The notes below the pieces were generated by a model. That model was not told the origin of the DNA and searched no databases. It saw only the letters and a program-made list of their open reading frames with translations. A stretch of DNA of 64,000 bases from Motiliproteus sp965230185 (GTDB lineage: Bacteria; Pseudomonadota; Gammaproteobacteria; Pseudomonadales; Balneatricaceae), in the NCBI GenBank assembly GCA_965230185.1, contig OZ245995.1, forward strand, positions 3,224,001-3,288,000. The letters run 5' to 3'. Position 1 is the first letter of the stretch. Each line of letters opens with the position of its first letter. Below, one piece after another: positions 17,014-26,345 of this stretch. A program made the translations under genes and the position numbers.

Positions 17014-18803
17014 ACCGCACCGCATCACCAGCCGATGATCGCGGTTCAGGCGATAACCAGAGCAGAACATTCCGGTTACTGATGGCCTATGTCTACCGCG
17101 ACAAGCCGCTGCTGGTGCGGGCCCTGCTTCTGCTTCTGCTGGCGACCGCCGCCGACGTAGCCGGGCCGTTACTGGCGCGGATATTTATCGATGACTACCT
17201 GCTGGTTTCAAAATTCGATCTGCCCGCCCTGTCGGCGTTGCTGGCCGGCTACCTGATCACCCAGCTGGCAGCGGCCTGGTTGCGCTATCAGCAGGTCCTT
17301 CGTTTTACCGATATGGCCCTGAATGCCGTGCTGGATATTCGCCGGCGGGTATTCGAGCACGTACTCAGACTGCCGATGCGTTATTTCGATCAGGCCATGA
17401 CCGGCCAGCTGGTCAGCCGCATCACCAACGACACCGAAGCGATTAAGGATCTTTATGTGCAGTTTCTGTCGGTGGTGCTGACCAACAGCATCCTGCTGCT
17501 GGGCATCATTATTGCCATGGCGTTTCTCGATATTCGGCTGATGCTGATAGCTCTGCTGCTGGTGCCGGCCGTGGTGACTGTAATCTACCTCTATCAGCGT
17601 TTCAGCGGCGCCGCCGTTACCGAGTCAAGGCAGGTGCGCTCCGAGATCAACGCCACTATCAGCGAATCCATCGCCGGCATGCAGGTAATCCAGGCCGGTA
17701 ATCAGCAACAGCGCTTCGCCGATCAGTTCGCCGATCTCAACAGCCACTACTACCGCTCCCGTATGCGTGCGATCCGTGCCAGCGCTGCCCTGCTGCGTCC
17801 TGCCATCGACCTGCTCAGCATACTGGTGTTGCTGGGGGTGGTCTGGGTGTTCAGTCTGGAAGTCGTCTCCGGCGTTGCTGAAATCGGCGTGCTTTATGCG
17901 TTCCTGAACTATCTGGGCCGCTTCACTGAACCGCTCACCGAAATCACCCAGCGCTTTAACCTCTATCAGCAGGCGATGGTGGCGGGAGCCAGAGTCAGCC
18001 AGCTGCTGGATGAGGCTGAACAGCCCGGCGGCGGTCAGAGTTCAGCTATCGTTGCAGGCAGACTCTCCGTACGCCAGCTGGATTTTCACTACCATGCTGA
18101 TAAACCGGTACTGAAACAGCTCAGCATCGAGATTCCGGCCGGCGGTTTCTACGCTGTTGTCGGCCATACCGGCAGCGGCAAAAGCACCCTGCTGAGCCTG
18201 CTGCTGAATTTCTACCAGCCGGTCAGCGGTGAGATAGCGGTGGATGGTCAGCCACTTCAGCAACTCAATCATGACGCCCTTCGTCGTGGTATCGGCCTGA
18301 TTCCTCAGGAGCCCTTTATCATCGCCGCATCGGTCTTTGATAATATCGATATGGGCCGGCAGCTGACACCGAAACAGATAGAACGGGCCGCCCGCCAGGC
18401 CCACCTTCACCATGTGATCGAGCAGATGTCTGACGGCTACCGGACCGAGCTGGGAGAGCGGGGCATACGGCTGTCCGCCGGTCAGCGTCAGCAGCTGATC
18501 ATCGCCAGAGCGCTGGCGGCGTCACCGGCCATACTGCTGCTCGATGAAGCGACCGCCAATGTCGACAGTGAAACCGAACAGGTCGTGCAGCAGGCGCTCC
18601 GGGAACTGTACGGAAAGGTTACGCTGATCGTGGTTGCCCACCGACTGTCGACCATCAGACAGGCAGACCGGATACTGGTCCTGTCACAGGGTGAAATCGT
18701 CGAACAGGGCCCCCATCACGAACTGATGCGGGTACCGGCAGGGCTGTACCGTTCCATGTACCTGCTGCAGCGGCAGGCTCATCAGGTGGAACTGGCCGAA
18801 TGA
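17010..18803 (+). CDS. mdlB: ABC exporter subunit MdlB (SmdB-like)
   Basis: This is the partner of MdlA, 597 residues, with six membrane helices (about 30-320) and a C-terminal ATPase. It has Walker A GHTGSGKST, and Walker B LLLDEATANVD with a proper catalytic Glu. The signature loop reads LSAGQRQQL instead of LSGGQ. Together with MdlA's altered Walker B, this leaves one normal and one degenerate ATP site, as expected for this class. The ATG at 17010 overlaps the mdlA stop, and in-frame codons further up lie inside mdlA. The end overlaps the convergent lipoprotein gene by 22 bases. Confidence 0.93.
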   Translation: MNRTASPADDRGSGDNQSRTFRLLMAYVYRDKPLLVRALLLLLLATAADVAGPLLARIFIDDYLLVSKFDLPALSALLAGYLITQLAAAWLRYQQVLRFTDMALNAVLDIRRRVFEHVLRLPMRYFDQAMTGQLVSRITNDTEAIKDLYVQFLSVVLTNSILLLGIIIAMAFLDIRLMLIALLLVPAVVTVIYLYQRFSGAAVTESRQVRSEINATISESIAGMQVIQAGNQQQRFADQFADLNSHYYRSRMRAIRASAALLRPAIDLLSILVLLGVVWVFSLEVVSGVAEIGVLYAFLNYLGRFTEPLTEITQRFNLYQQAMVAGARVSQLLDEAEQPGGGQSSAIVAGRLSVRQLDFHYHADKPVLKQLSIEIPAGGFYAVVGHTGSGKSTLLSLLLNFYQPVSGEIAVDGQPLQQLNHDALRRGIGLIPQEPFIIAASVFDNIDMGRQLTPKQIERAARQAHLHHVIEQMSDGYRTELGERGIRLSAGQRQQLIIARALAASPAILLLDEATANVDSETEQVVQQALRELYGKVTLIVVAHRLSTIRQADRILVLSQGEIVEQGPHHELMRVPAGLYRSMYLLQRQAHQVELAE

Positions 18804-19300
18804 TCACCGGTGCTATCCGGAGCGGGCCCCTCCGGCTGCAGAGAGATCTCCCCCCGATCGGTGATTTTCAGGGCCGGCACCAGGCTGCCGATATCCAGCG
18901 TGGCGTTCAGCTCATAGCTCAGCGACTGCCGCCGCTCTGACAGCAGTTCGGAGATCAGTCGGATACTGCCCAGCAGATCGGCCGTGGCGACTACGACCAC
19001 GTCCCCCTCCCCCCAGCTGTCAATAACCGGAAGTTCGCTGGAAACGCCACTCAGCACCCGATGCCCCTCCAGGCTGATACTGTAAAACAGCCCCTGCAGC
19101 GGCAACGGGCTGCGGTTGGGGTTAACGACATGCAGATGGATGCGAAAACGCGGCGACAATCCCTCTGAGGGGGCCAGCTCAACGGAACGGACACTGACCA
19201 CCGGTGTCTGAAACTGCGGGCGCAGAGAAGCACAGCCCGCCAGCATCAGCATTGCCAGCACAAAGCAGACAATTCGCCTGTCCGGTCGTTCTCCCTTCAT
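18782..19300 (-). CDS. LEA type 2/WHy-domain lipoprotein
   Basis: This is a likely outer-membrane or periplasmic lipoprotein of 172 residues. The signal peptide ends in a lipobox (LMLAGCA, Cys near residue 23). The rest fits the WHy/LEA14 fold, with alternating strands such as RIHLHVVNPNRSPLPLQGLFYSISLEG and LSYELNATLDIG. Such domains are linked to desiccation and stress in general; no specific role is known here. I chose the ATG at 19300 because GGAG lies ten bases upstream and because it places the signal peptide at the N-terminus. The last seven codons overlap mdlB on the other strand. Confidence 0.82.
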   Translation of the reverse strand: MKGERPDRRIVCFVLAMLMLAGCASLRPQFQTPVVSVRSVELAPSEGLSPRFRIHLHVVNPNRSPLPLQGLFYSISLEGHRVLSGVSSELPVIDSWGEGDVVVVATADLLGSIRLISELLSERRQSLSYELNATLDIGSLVPALKITDRGEISLQPEGPAPDSTGDHSASST

Positions 19301-19393
19301 CAATCGGGTCTCCTCTGGCTCAGCCCCAATAAGCGACCATCGGCTTACTCCGACAGTCTGCCCCGTCTGCATTTATGGACCAGGATAGTCGCT

Positions 19394-20155
19394 ATGCGCA
19401 ACAAACCGCTGTTGAAAACAATGATCTGTTCCATGACCGTTGTTCCGGCGCTGTTACTCTTTTGCGCGACCGTCATCGCCGGGCAAGAGAACTGGAAGCT
19501 GATCCGCGATGAAGCCGGTATTCAGGTATATCAGCGCCCGCTACCTCACTCCGCCATTCGGGAATTTCTGGGTGTTACGACCCTGAACACCTCCCTGGAC
19601 AGCGTTGCGGCTCTGATGAACGACTATGACGCCTGCCGGCAGTGGGTTTATCGCTGTGACAGCGCCAGTATACTTCAGCAGTCGGGATTCCGGGATCGCT
19701 ACATCCACCAGATCAGCGATTTTCCCTTCCCGGCATTGAATCGGGAACTCATTCTTCACGCACTGATTGTGCAGTCCCCGAGCAGTGAGTCGATCCGAAT
19801 TATTATGACCGCGACACCGGATTTCTGCACCGATAACCCGCTGCCCGCCTGTAGCGACACTGGCCTGCCCGACCATGTCCTGATCAGAGTTTCCCGGGGC
19901 AGTTACCTGCTGGAACCGTTAGAACCGGATCGGACCCGGGTCAACTGGCAGCAACACGTGGAACCGGGCGGTCAGGTACCGGACTGGATGGCCAACTCGA
20001 TGCTGAGGGAGATTCCGTTCCGGACACTGAAGAAACTGCGCCGGCTGGTCAGGCAGCCTCGTTACCAGTCGGCACAGCTGTTGCGTGACCGGGAGGGAGG
20101 GATTATCGGCATCATCCCTGACCAGGCTGCGGGCCCTTCTGAAGTCCAGCCCTGA
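19394..20155 (+). CDS. START-domain exported protein
   Basis: This is a 253-residue protein with a signal peptide (TVVPALLLFCATVIAG, cut near residue 30) and a START-like lipid-binding domain. The domain is marked by ENWKLIRDEAGIQVYQRPLPHSAIREFLGV, a DYDACRQWVYRCDSA segment and a C-terminal amphipathic helix (PFRTLKKLRRLV). Related bacterial proteins are suspected of binding hydrophobic molecules, but none close is well studied. It is the only gene in its transcription unit and is divergent from the lipoprotein gene. Confidence 0.8.
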   Translation: MRNKPLLKTMICSMTVVPALLLFCATVIAGQENWKLIRDEAGIQVYQRPLPHSAIREFLGVTTLNTSLDSVAALMNDYDACRQWVYRCDSASILQQSGFRDRYIHQISDFPFPALNRELILHALIVQSPSSESIRIIMTATPDFCTDNPLPACSDTGLPDHVLIRVSRGSYLLEPLEPDRTRVNWQQHVEPGGQVPDWMANSMLREIPFRTLKKLRRLVRQPRYQSAQLLRDREGGIIGIIPDQAAGPSEVQP

Positions 20156-20353
20156 TCTGTTGCAAGGCGGTTTCGGTGCAACACAACGAGGCCGGTAATG
20201 CGCTGCCGGGCACCGACGGAAGCGCCTGCCTCTTTTACCGCATTGCCGCAACCGGCCGAAAAGCGTAAGCTTTGCGGCATCGGGATTCGCTGACAACCTG
20301 CGGCTGACAGCGGCCCGGAGCCTGACAACCTGCTGCCGGAAACTGATGCGGTC

Positions 20354-21760
20354 ATGAGAAAAACCAAGATTATCTGCACTATCGGTCCCGCCACCGAATC
20401 CCTGGAAATGCTTGAGAAGCTCTACGACGCCGGTATGAATGTGGTACGGCTGAATATGTCTCATGGCGACCATCAGTCCCACGCCCGGGTTATCCGCTCG
20501 ATCCGTACCCTTAACAAGAAGGTCAAATATCCGGTTCCGATACTGCTGGATACCCAGGGACCGGAGATTCGCACCGGCGATATCGCCGATGAACTGGATC
20601 TCCATGAAGGCTCAGAGATTACCCTCACCGTTCGCGGCAGCGAAAATGTCGAAGAAACCTCCATCCACGTCAATTACGACGACCTGGTCGACAGCGTCGA
20701 AAGCGGCGACAAGATCACCGTCGACAACGGCCTGATCAACCTGGAGGTACTGGACAAACTGGCCCGCACCCTGCGCTGCCGGGTCATCGACGGCGGCGTG
20801 CTGAAAAGTAAACGTCATGTCAATCTGCCGGGTATTCGGGTCAACCTGCCTGCAATCACCGATAAGGACCGCAGTGACATTCTGTTTGCCATGGAACAGG
20901 AGCTGGATTATATCGCCCTCTCCTTCGTACGCCGGGCCGACGACATCCGCCAGTTGCGGGAACTGCTGGGGGAAAAGGCCGGAAAGATTAAGATCGTCGC
21001 AAAAATAGAGGACCAGGAAGGGGTCAGTAACCTCGAAGAGATTATCGAGACCGCCGACGCCGTGATGGTCGCCCGCGGCGATCTCGGGGTTGAGATCAGC
21101 GTCGAACAGCTTCCCAATGTGCAGCGGCGGATGGTACGACTCTGCGCCGAGCACGGTAAGCGGGTTATCGTCGCTACCCACCTGCTGGAATCTATGATCG
21201 AAAATCCAATCCCCACCCGTGCCGAAGTCACCGACGTCGCCAACGCCATCTATGAGGGTGCAGACGCAGTAATGCTGTCGGGCGAGACCACCATCGGCAA
21301 ATACCCGGCCAAATGCGTTGAGACCCTGGATAAGATCGCCGAAGCGTCGGAAGGTGAAAAGGGACTGGAGTTTTCTCGCGGCCTGATTCGCAACGATGAG
21401 AAGCAGCACCTGGCAGCAGCAACGGTGAAACTGGCGGAATCCATCGGGGTCCGCGGCATTGTCGTGATTACTCGCCGCGGTTTTATGGCCAACCTGGTCA
21501 CCAACTGCCAGCCCCACAGTACCCCGATCTACGCCTTCACCAACGACCCACGGACCCGTCGTCAGCTGCAACTCAACCGCAGCGTCTATCCGTTCCGAAC
21601 CGAATTCAGTCAGGATCCGGAAAAAACCCTGGCCATCGCTTTCCAGACTCTTAAGGATAAGGCCGGTTTCAGACCCGGCGATCAGGTAGTGGTGATCTCA
21701 GATATTCTCGCCGGAACCGGTGTCGACGCGGTCCAGGTTCGGGAGATTCCCGGAACTTGA
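20354..21760 (+). CDS. pyk: Pyruvate kinase
   Basis: Pyruvate kinase moves phosphate from phosphoenolpyruvate to ADP, the last step of glycolysis. The 468 residues match the type I (PykF) length. Landmarks are RKTKIICTIGPAT at the start, NVVRLNMSHGDH (about 31-42), the catalytic lysine in KIVAKIEDQEG (about 219), VMVARGDLGVE, and RAEVTDVANAIYEGADAVMLSGET. The C-terminal allosteric domain is complete. It is preceded by about 200 bases without a gene and overlaps the next gene by four bases. Confidence 0.96.
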   Translation: MRKTKIICTIGPATESLEMLEKLYDAGMNVVRLNMSHGDHQSHARVIRSIRTLNKKVKYPVPILLDTQGPEIRTGDIADELDLHEGSEITLTVRGSENVEETSIHVNYDDLVDSVESGDKITVDNGLINLEVLDKLARTLRCRVIDGGVLKSKRHVNLPGIRVNLPAITDKDRSDILFAMEQELDYIALSFVRRADDIRQLRELLGEKAGKIKIVAKIEDQEGVSNLEEIIETADAVMVARGDLGVEISVEQLPNVQRRMVRLCAEHGKRVIVATHLLESMIENPIPTRAEVTDVANAIYEGADAVMLSGETTIGKYPAKCVETLDKIAEASEGEKGLEFSRGLIRNDEKQHLAAATVKLAESIGVRGIVVITRRGFMANLVTNCQPHSTPIYAFTNDPRTRRQLQLNRSVYPFRTEFSQDPEKTLAIAFQTLKDKAGFRPGDQVVVISDILAGTGVDAVQVREIPGT

Positions 21761-22452
21761 GCCCCCCCCGGTTTGCACTGCCCTGTCGGATCAGGTACAC
21801 CCGTCGACAGGGCAGCATCGCCATCAGAATCACCGCCGACGAGATTCGTCTGCTGGCGCCCCGGGGGACGCCGGATCATACCCTGAATCAGTTGCTTCGG
21901 GAGCGCGCCGACTGGATCAACCGAGCGATCGGCGAACACCAGGCCAGCCAGCCCCCGCCCCGTACCTGGCAGGACGGCGACAGTCTCCGACTGGAGGGAT
22001 CCGACTATCCGCTACGGCTGACAGCGGGCAGCGAAGATTCACTGAGCTTCGACGGTCACCGGTTCTGCCTGCGCCTCCGCTCGACAGACACCGAGCCGGC
22101 ACAACGGCTGGCGCTGATTCAGGACTGGTATCAGCAGCAGGCCGAGGTACGCTGGCCGGAACGACTTGTGTACTGGAGTGGGGTAACCGGGCTGCAGCCT
22201 CAATCGCTGAAGATCCGTCCTTATAAGAGCCGCTGGGGGGCCTGTACCCGGGACGGCAGAATCAGCCTCAACACCCTGCTGCTGCCGGCCCCCCGAGAAG
22301 TGCTGGACTATGTCATCATCCACGAGCTCTGCCATCTTATGCACCTCAACCACTCGCCCGCATTCTGGGGGCTGGTAGAAAGCCACTGCCCGGAGTGGAA
22401 GCTACGGCGGCGCTGGCTCAGAGACCACGGCCACCGACTGGCGCTCAGCTGA
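21757..22452 (+). CDS. YgjP-like (DUF45) zinc metallopeptidase
   Basis: This is a 231-residue member of the YgjP/DUF45 metal-dependent hydrolase family. The zinc site is the HELCHLMHLNHSPAFW block at about residues 188-203 (HExxH plus a third His), preceded by the family's YKSRWGACT. The N-terminal part is beta-rich. The start is TTG, overlapping the pyk stop (TTGA), with no in-frame ATG nearby. A protease or hydrolase role is inferred; the substrate is unknown. Confidence 0.85.
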   Translation: MSPPRFALPCRIRYTRRQGSIAIRITADEIRLLAPRGTPDHTLNQLLRERADWINRAIGEHQASQPPPRTWQDGDSLRLEGSDYPLRLTAGSEDSLSFDGHRFCLRLRSTDTEPAQRLALIQDWYQQQAEVRWPERLVYWSGVTGLQPQSLKIRPYKSRWGACTRDGRISLNTLLLPAPREVLDYVIIHELCHLMHLNHSPAFWGLVESHCPEWKLRRRWLRDHGHRLALS

Positions 22453-22852
22453 GCGACCGCCGTCATCCTGTGCTGCAGGTCATAATCATTACTTCATACC
22501 GGCTGTTTTGTTTTCCTGCTGGCCCTGGTCTTCAGGGTCCCTGTTGCCGCTCCTGCTGCGCTGATCGGCCGGTCTCTTAACGGCCCTCCGGAAACCATCG
22601 CTGTGCTGCAGGAAACCTTGCAACAGACCTTTCAGGTTGCCTGTGAAACAGCCTTTCGCGCTCCGATCACATTGAAAAGTAACTGTTAATTTCTCACTTT
22701 TAGTTGAAAGAAGCTGGCGCCGGTTCCACCCGGTAACTAGTCTGGAGGATAAGGTCTGGCAGAGGAGAACTCCCACCGAGGGAATTCAGCAGCCGGTTTT
22801 CACGGGGAATAACAGGGAATGCACCCCCTCAGCACGGATACAGGGGCAGAAA
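22453..22852. other. Gene-free region before the barrel gene
   Basis: No convincing gene is seen in these 400 bases; short open frames here lack start signals and family likeness. An AT-rich stretch at about 22670-22705 is the most promoter-like part, which would give the following outer-membrane gene a leader of roughly 150 bases. Confidence 0.4.
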
Positions 22853-23572
22853 ATGAGAGCACTTTCGTATGCTGCAATGATGTTGTCCTTTCTGGCATGG
22901 TCGACTTCCACGGTAGCTGAACAATCCGCTGGCAAGCCCTATGCTTCGCTGAATTTTCTGGGTGCCTATGCCCAGGTCGAGGATATTGAGGCAACCGGGA
23001 GCCTTTCCGGCCCGACCTTCCCCTCCAATGATGAGAGCGACGGCAGCGATCTGGAGGACCTGGTTGGCGGCCTGACCGCCGCCGTCGGCTACGGTTTCGG
23101 CCGTTACCGTATCGAACTGGAATACGGCTGGCGTTACCGTTTTGACCTCAATGGCAATGTCGGCAGAGCCGATCCGGGGCCGGGGCGAACGGCAACCTTT
23201 CGCAGCGAAATTGAAACCCAGACTCTGCTGCTGAATCTGTTGTGGGATTTTGATACAGATTACAGCCTGCTGGGCTATCGCTGGCAACCCTGGGCCGGTA
23301 TCGGGGTCGGAGTGGTACGCAATGAAGCCGACACCTGGCTACTGAATTTCGGGTTCCCGGAGGAGAGCGACACCAATACCGAACAGGGTACCGCCTGGAT
23401 GCTGACCCTCGGCAGCACCGTTAAACTGAGTGAGCGCTGGAGTGCGGATATCGCCTATCGCTACATCGATCTGGGGGATGTCCATATCGGGCCTCAGTCC
23501 GGCGGTGCCGAAGTCAGTACTTCGGGAATGCGCTCCCACGACCTGACTTTCGGTTTTACCTACCGGTTCTAG
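22853..23572 (+). CDS. Outer-membrane beta-barrel protein
   Basis: This is a 239-residue predicted outer-membrane protein. The signal peptide (MRALSYAAMMLSFLAWSTSTVA) is cut near residue 22. The rest alternates amphipathic strands (YGFGRYRIELEYGWRYRFD, WSADIAYRYIDLG) with acidic loops and ends in LTFGFTYRF, with the terminal aromatic needed for barrel assembly. The fold resembles the eight-stranded OmpA/OmpW-like barrels. No ligand or role can be given. GGGGCAG lies just before the ATG. Confidence 0.85.
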   Translation: MRALSYAAMMLSFLAWSTSTVAEQSAGKPYASLNFLGAYAQVEDIEATGSLSGPTFPSNDESDGSDLEDLVGGLTAAVGYGFGRYRIELEYGWRYRFDLNGNVGRADPGPGRTATFRSEIETQTLLLNLLWDFDTDYSLLGYRWQPWAGIGVGVVRNEADTWLLNFGFPEESDTNTEQGTAWMLTLGSTVKLSERWSADIAYRYIDLGDVHIGPQSGGAEVSTSGMRSHDLTFGFTYRF

Positions 23573-23634
23573 CAGAAGCGGCAGGTGAAAGCGGTCTGAT
23601 TCAAAGCCGTTAGCATCCAGGCTAAGCTGAAGGC

Positions 23635-24159
23635 ATGCGCCTCTTTACCGCTATCGACCTACCAGCCCCGATGCGTCAGGCACTGGCAGACATCTGTTAC
23701 GGCCTTCCCCGGGTCCGCTGGCTGGAGCCCTCGCAGATTCATCTGACTCTGGTGTTTATCGGCGAGGCCAACCCGGCCCTGCTGACAGAGATTCTCGATG
23801 CCCTGGGAGAGGTGCGCTTCCCCCCTTTCAGACTGCAGTGTCAGGGTATCGGCAGTTTCCGCTCCGGTGCACTCTGGCTGGGGGTCGACAAAGCGGCTGA
23901 GCTGATGGATCTGGAATCAGCCATCCGCCGCCAGCTGCGAGCAATCGATGGCCTGCAGATCGATACCCGTAAATACAGCCCCCATATCACCCTGGGGCGC
24001 ATGGACCGACGTCACCCTCCCCGACTCGACCACTTCCTGGCCCTGCACCAGCGCAGTCACTACAGCTGTGAGGTCGGAGAATTCCTGCTGAAGTCCAGTC
24101 AGCTCGGTCCGAAAGGCGCCCAGCATCGTATCGAGCGGCATTTTATATCGACCGGCTGA
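23635..24159 (+). CDS. thpR: RNA 2',3'-cyclic phosphodiesterase
   Basis: This is a cytosolic 2H-phosphoesterase of 174 residues (ThpR, formerly LigT), which opens 2',3'-cyclic phosphates to 2'-phosphates. Both catalytic tetrapeptides are present, HLTL at about residue 39 and HITL at about residue 120. The family start MRLFTAIDLP is also present. It is a monocistronic gene convergent with hutC. Confidence 0.93.
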   Translation: MRLFTAIDLPAPMRQALADICYGLPRVRWLEPSQIHLTLVFIGEANPALLTEILDALGEVRFPPFRLQCQGIGSFRSGALWLGVDKAAELMDLESAIRRQLRAIDGLQIDTRKYSPHITLGRMDRRHPPRLDHFLALHQRSHYSCEVGEFLLKSSQLGPKGAQHRIERHFISTG

Positions 24160-24197
24160 CCCTTCCCGGCGACGGTGGGCGAAGGCGACTGCAGCGC

Positions 24198-24905
24198 TCA
24201 GCCGCCGGAACGAGCGCTGAGCCGATAGCGACTGCCGGGGTGTATCAGCCGGGCACAGCTGATCAGCTGATTATCGGACCAGGTGCGGCGATTAACGACC
24301 AGACAGGCTTCCCGGTCATCAATGGCCAGTAACTCCCGCACGTGCGCATCCGGCAGCTCCGCCTCGACGATATGCTCAACCTCCGACAGTGGAAAACGGG
24401 CGCTCAGGTATTCATTGGGAGTGATCGCCACGAAGTCCTGATCCAGGTAATCCGGGACTATACGGCCACTGACATAGCGGTCTTCCAGTTGCACCGGGAC
24501 GCCGTTTTCCCGGTGCACGATCAGTGAGTGGAACACTTCACTGCCTTCCCCCACGCCCAGCCTGACGGCAATCTGCTGGTCGGCCCGGACCCGTTCCAGC
24601 TGATGCAGATCGCTGGAGTAGACATGATGTCGGGCCCGGATCTCGTCGGCGATGTTGCGAATCTCCAGCAACGGAGACTCCGCCCGCAAATCAGCCACAA
24701 AAGTACCCAGCCCCTGGTGGCGAATCAGACACCCCTCAGCCACCAGCTCCTGAATCGCCTTGTTGGCGGTCATCCTGCTGACATCGAACTGCGCCGCCAG
24801 CTCCATTTCGGTGGGGATGCGCTGGCCGGGCAGAAAGCGTCGCTCCTTAATGGCGTCCCACAGCCAGGCTCTGATGGCTTTGTATCTCGGCAGGACTCTG
24901 GTCAT
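24198..24905 (-). CDS. hutC: Histidine utilization repressor HutC
   Basis: HutC is the GntR/HutC-family repressor of the hut genes; urocanate usually lifts repression. The 235 residues have an N-terminal winged helix (LPRYKAIRAWLWDAIKE, then TEMELAAQFDVSRMTANKAI). A UTRA ligand domain follows (VFHSLIVHRENGVPVQLEDRYV). I start it at the ATG at 24905, which begins right before the helix-turn-helix as in known HutC; upstream in-frame codons lie toward the operator. It is divergent from hutI, and the operator at 25031-25040 sits between them, which allows control of both and autoregulation. Confidence 0.93.
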   Translation of the reverse strand: MTRVLPRYKAIRAWLWDAIKERRFLPGQRIPTEMELAAQFDVSRMTANKAIQELVAEGCLIRHQGLGTFVADLRAESPLLEIRNIADEIRARHHVYSSDLHQLERVRADQQIAVRLGVGEGSEVFHSLIVHRENGVPVQLEDRYVSGRIVPDYLDQDFVAITPNEYLSARFPLSEVEHIVEAELPDAHVRELLAIDDREACLVVNRRTWSDNQLISCARLIHPGSRYRLSARSGG

Positions 24906-25030
24906 GAATGTATCCGCTCCTTCGCAGAACTGTGCAGGTGATCTCATTGTGCCGGACAGGCCAATGAAGTCCATACTCTGTTAACAGCGATTCTGTTATT
25001 GCTTCGGCAGTTGTTGCTATTGTATATATT

Positions 25031-25040
25031 TGTATATACA
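25031..25040. promoter_or_regulatory. HutC operator candidate
   Basis: TGTATATACA is a perfect palindrome and contains the GT-N-TA-N-AC core of HutC-subfamily operators. A second, imperfect copy (TGTATATATT) starts ten bases upstream at 25021. Together they sit in the hutC-hutI gap, 46 bases before the hutI ATG, where a bound repressor would block the promoter. Confidence 0.75.
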
Positions 25041-25085
25041 TTTGTAACCACCACAAACAATAACCCGATAACAGAGTTCACCGGT

Positions 25086-26324
25086 ATGACTGACAGACTG
25101 GCTGATGCCGACCGTATCTGGACCAATGCCCGTTGCGCGACCCTGTCCGCCCCCGGCTTTGACAGCCGGGAAGATTTTGCCGTCGCCAGCCGCAATGGCC
25201 GGATCATCTGGACCGGCCCCTGCGCGGCGATCGCATCCATGCCTGCAGGTACGGAAATAATCGACGTAAAGCAGCGCTGGATTACCCCGGGCCTGATCGA
25301 CAGCCATACACATCTGCTGTATGGCGGCAATCGCAGTACTGAGTTTGAGCAGCGCCTGCAGGGACTCAGCTACGAAGAAATTGCACGACGGGGTGGTGGT
25401 ATCCGCTCAACGGTTGCAGCGACACGGGCTCTGTCTGAGCAGCAACTGGTCGAGGCTTCCCTGCCCCGGCTGCAGGCCCTCTGCGACGAAGGGGTAACCA
25501 CCGTAGAGGTTAAGTCCGGTTACGGTCTCAGTATCAACGATGAGCTGAAGATGCTGCGGGCAGCCCGACAGCTGAGCGAGCGGATACCGGTGACTGTGCG
25601 TACAACACTGCTGGCAGCCCATGCCGTGCCGCCGGAGTTCGACGGCCGGGCCGATCACTGGGTGGATCTGATCTGTCAGGAGCTGATTCCCACCGTTGCC
25701 GCCGAAAATCTGGCCGAAGCGGTGGACGTTTTCTGCGAGGGTATCGGCTTCACCCCCGCTCAGTGTGAGCGCATCTTTATCGCCGCCCGGGATCAGGGGC
25801 TTGGTATTAAGGCTCATGTTGAACAGCTCTCTTACCTGGGCGGGGCTGCCCTCGCCGCCAGCTACGGCGCCTGGTCGGTGGATCATATTGAATACCTGCC
25901 GGACACCGACGCGGAAGCGCTGGCTGACCACGACACCGTCGCCTGCCTGCTGCCGGGGGCCTTCTATTTTCTTAACGAAAGCCGGCGACCACCGGTACAG
26001 CGGTTGCGCGAGGCCGGCGTCCCCATGGCCGTCGCCAGCGACCTGAACCCCGGCAGCTCACCGCTGGCGTCACTGCGCCTGATGATGAATATGTCGGCGG
26101 TACTGTTCGGCCTGACCCCGACAGAAGCGCTGCAGGGCGTGACCTGCCACGCGGCCCGTGCCCTTGGGCTCGGTGCCAGTAAGGGCCAGCTCAGCCCCGG
26201 ATACGACGCTGACCTGCTGATCTGGGATATCGACCATCCGGCCCAGCTCAGCTATGAATTCGGAACCCCTCGTCTGCTGCAACGGGTGGTTAATGGCAAC
26301 GACACTCTGCCCGGCAACCTCTGA
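25086..26324 (+). CDS. hutI: Imidazolonepropionase
   Basis: HutI opens the ring of imidazolone propionate to N-formimino-glutamate, the third step of histidine breakdown. The 412 residues fit the amidohydrolase fold. Metal and substrate residues are seen in IDSHTHLLYGGNR (about 68-80), AAHAVPPEF, HVEQLSYLGGA and ASDLNPGSSP. The ATG at 25086 is used because earlier in-frame codons run through the operator. It is the first gene of hutIGUH. Confidence 0.95.
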   Translation: MTDRLADADRIWTNARCATLSAPGFDSREDFAVASRNGRIIWTGPCAAIASMPAGTEIIDVKQRWITPGLIDSHTHLLYGGNRSTEFEQRLQGLSYEEIARRGGGIRSTVAATRALSEQQLVEASLPRLQALCDEGVTTVEVKSGYGLSINDELKMLRAARQLSERIPVTVRTTLLAAHAVPPEFDGRADHWVDLICQELIPTVAAENLAEAVDVFCEGIGFTPAQCERIFIAARDQGLGIKAHVEQLSYLGGAALAASYGAWSVDHIEYLPDTDAEALADHDTVACLLPGAFYFLNESRRPPVQRLREAGVPMAVASDLNPGSSPLASLRLMMNMSAVLFGLTPTEALQGVTCHAARALGLGASKGQLSPGYDADLLIWDIDHPAQLSYEFGTPRLLQRVVNGNDTLPGNL

Positions 26325-26345
26325 TTAATAACGGAGCTGGCAACC

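Noticed and set aside
22489..22776. A 95-codon minus-strand open frame before the barrel gene
   Set aside because: No ribosome site, no family likeness and a low-complexity basic product.
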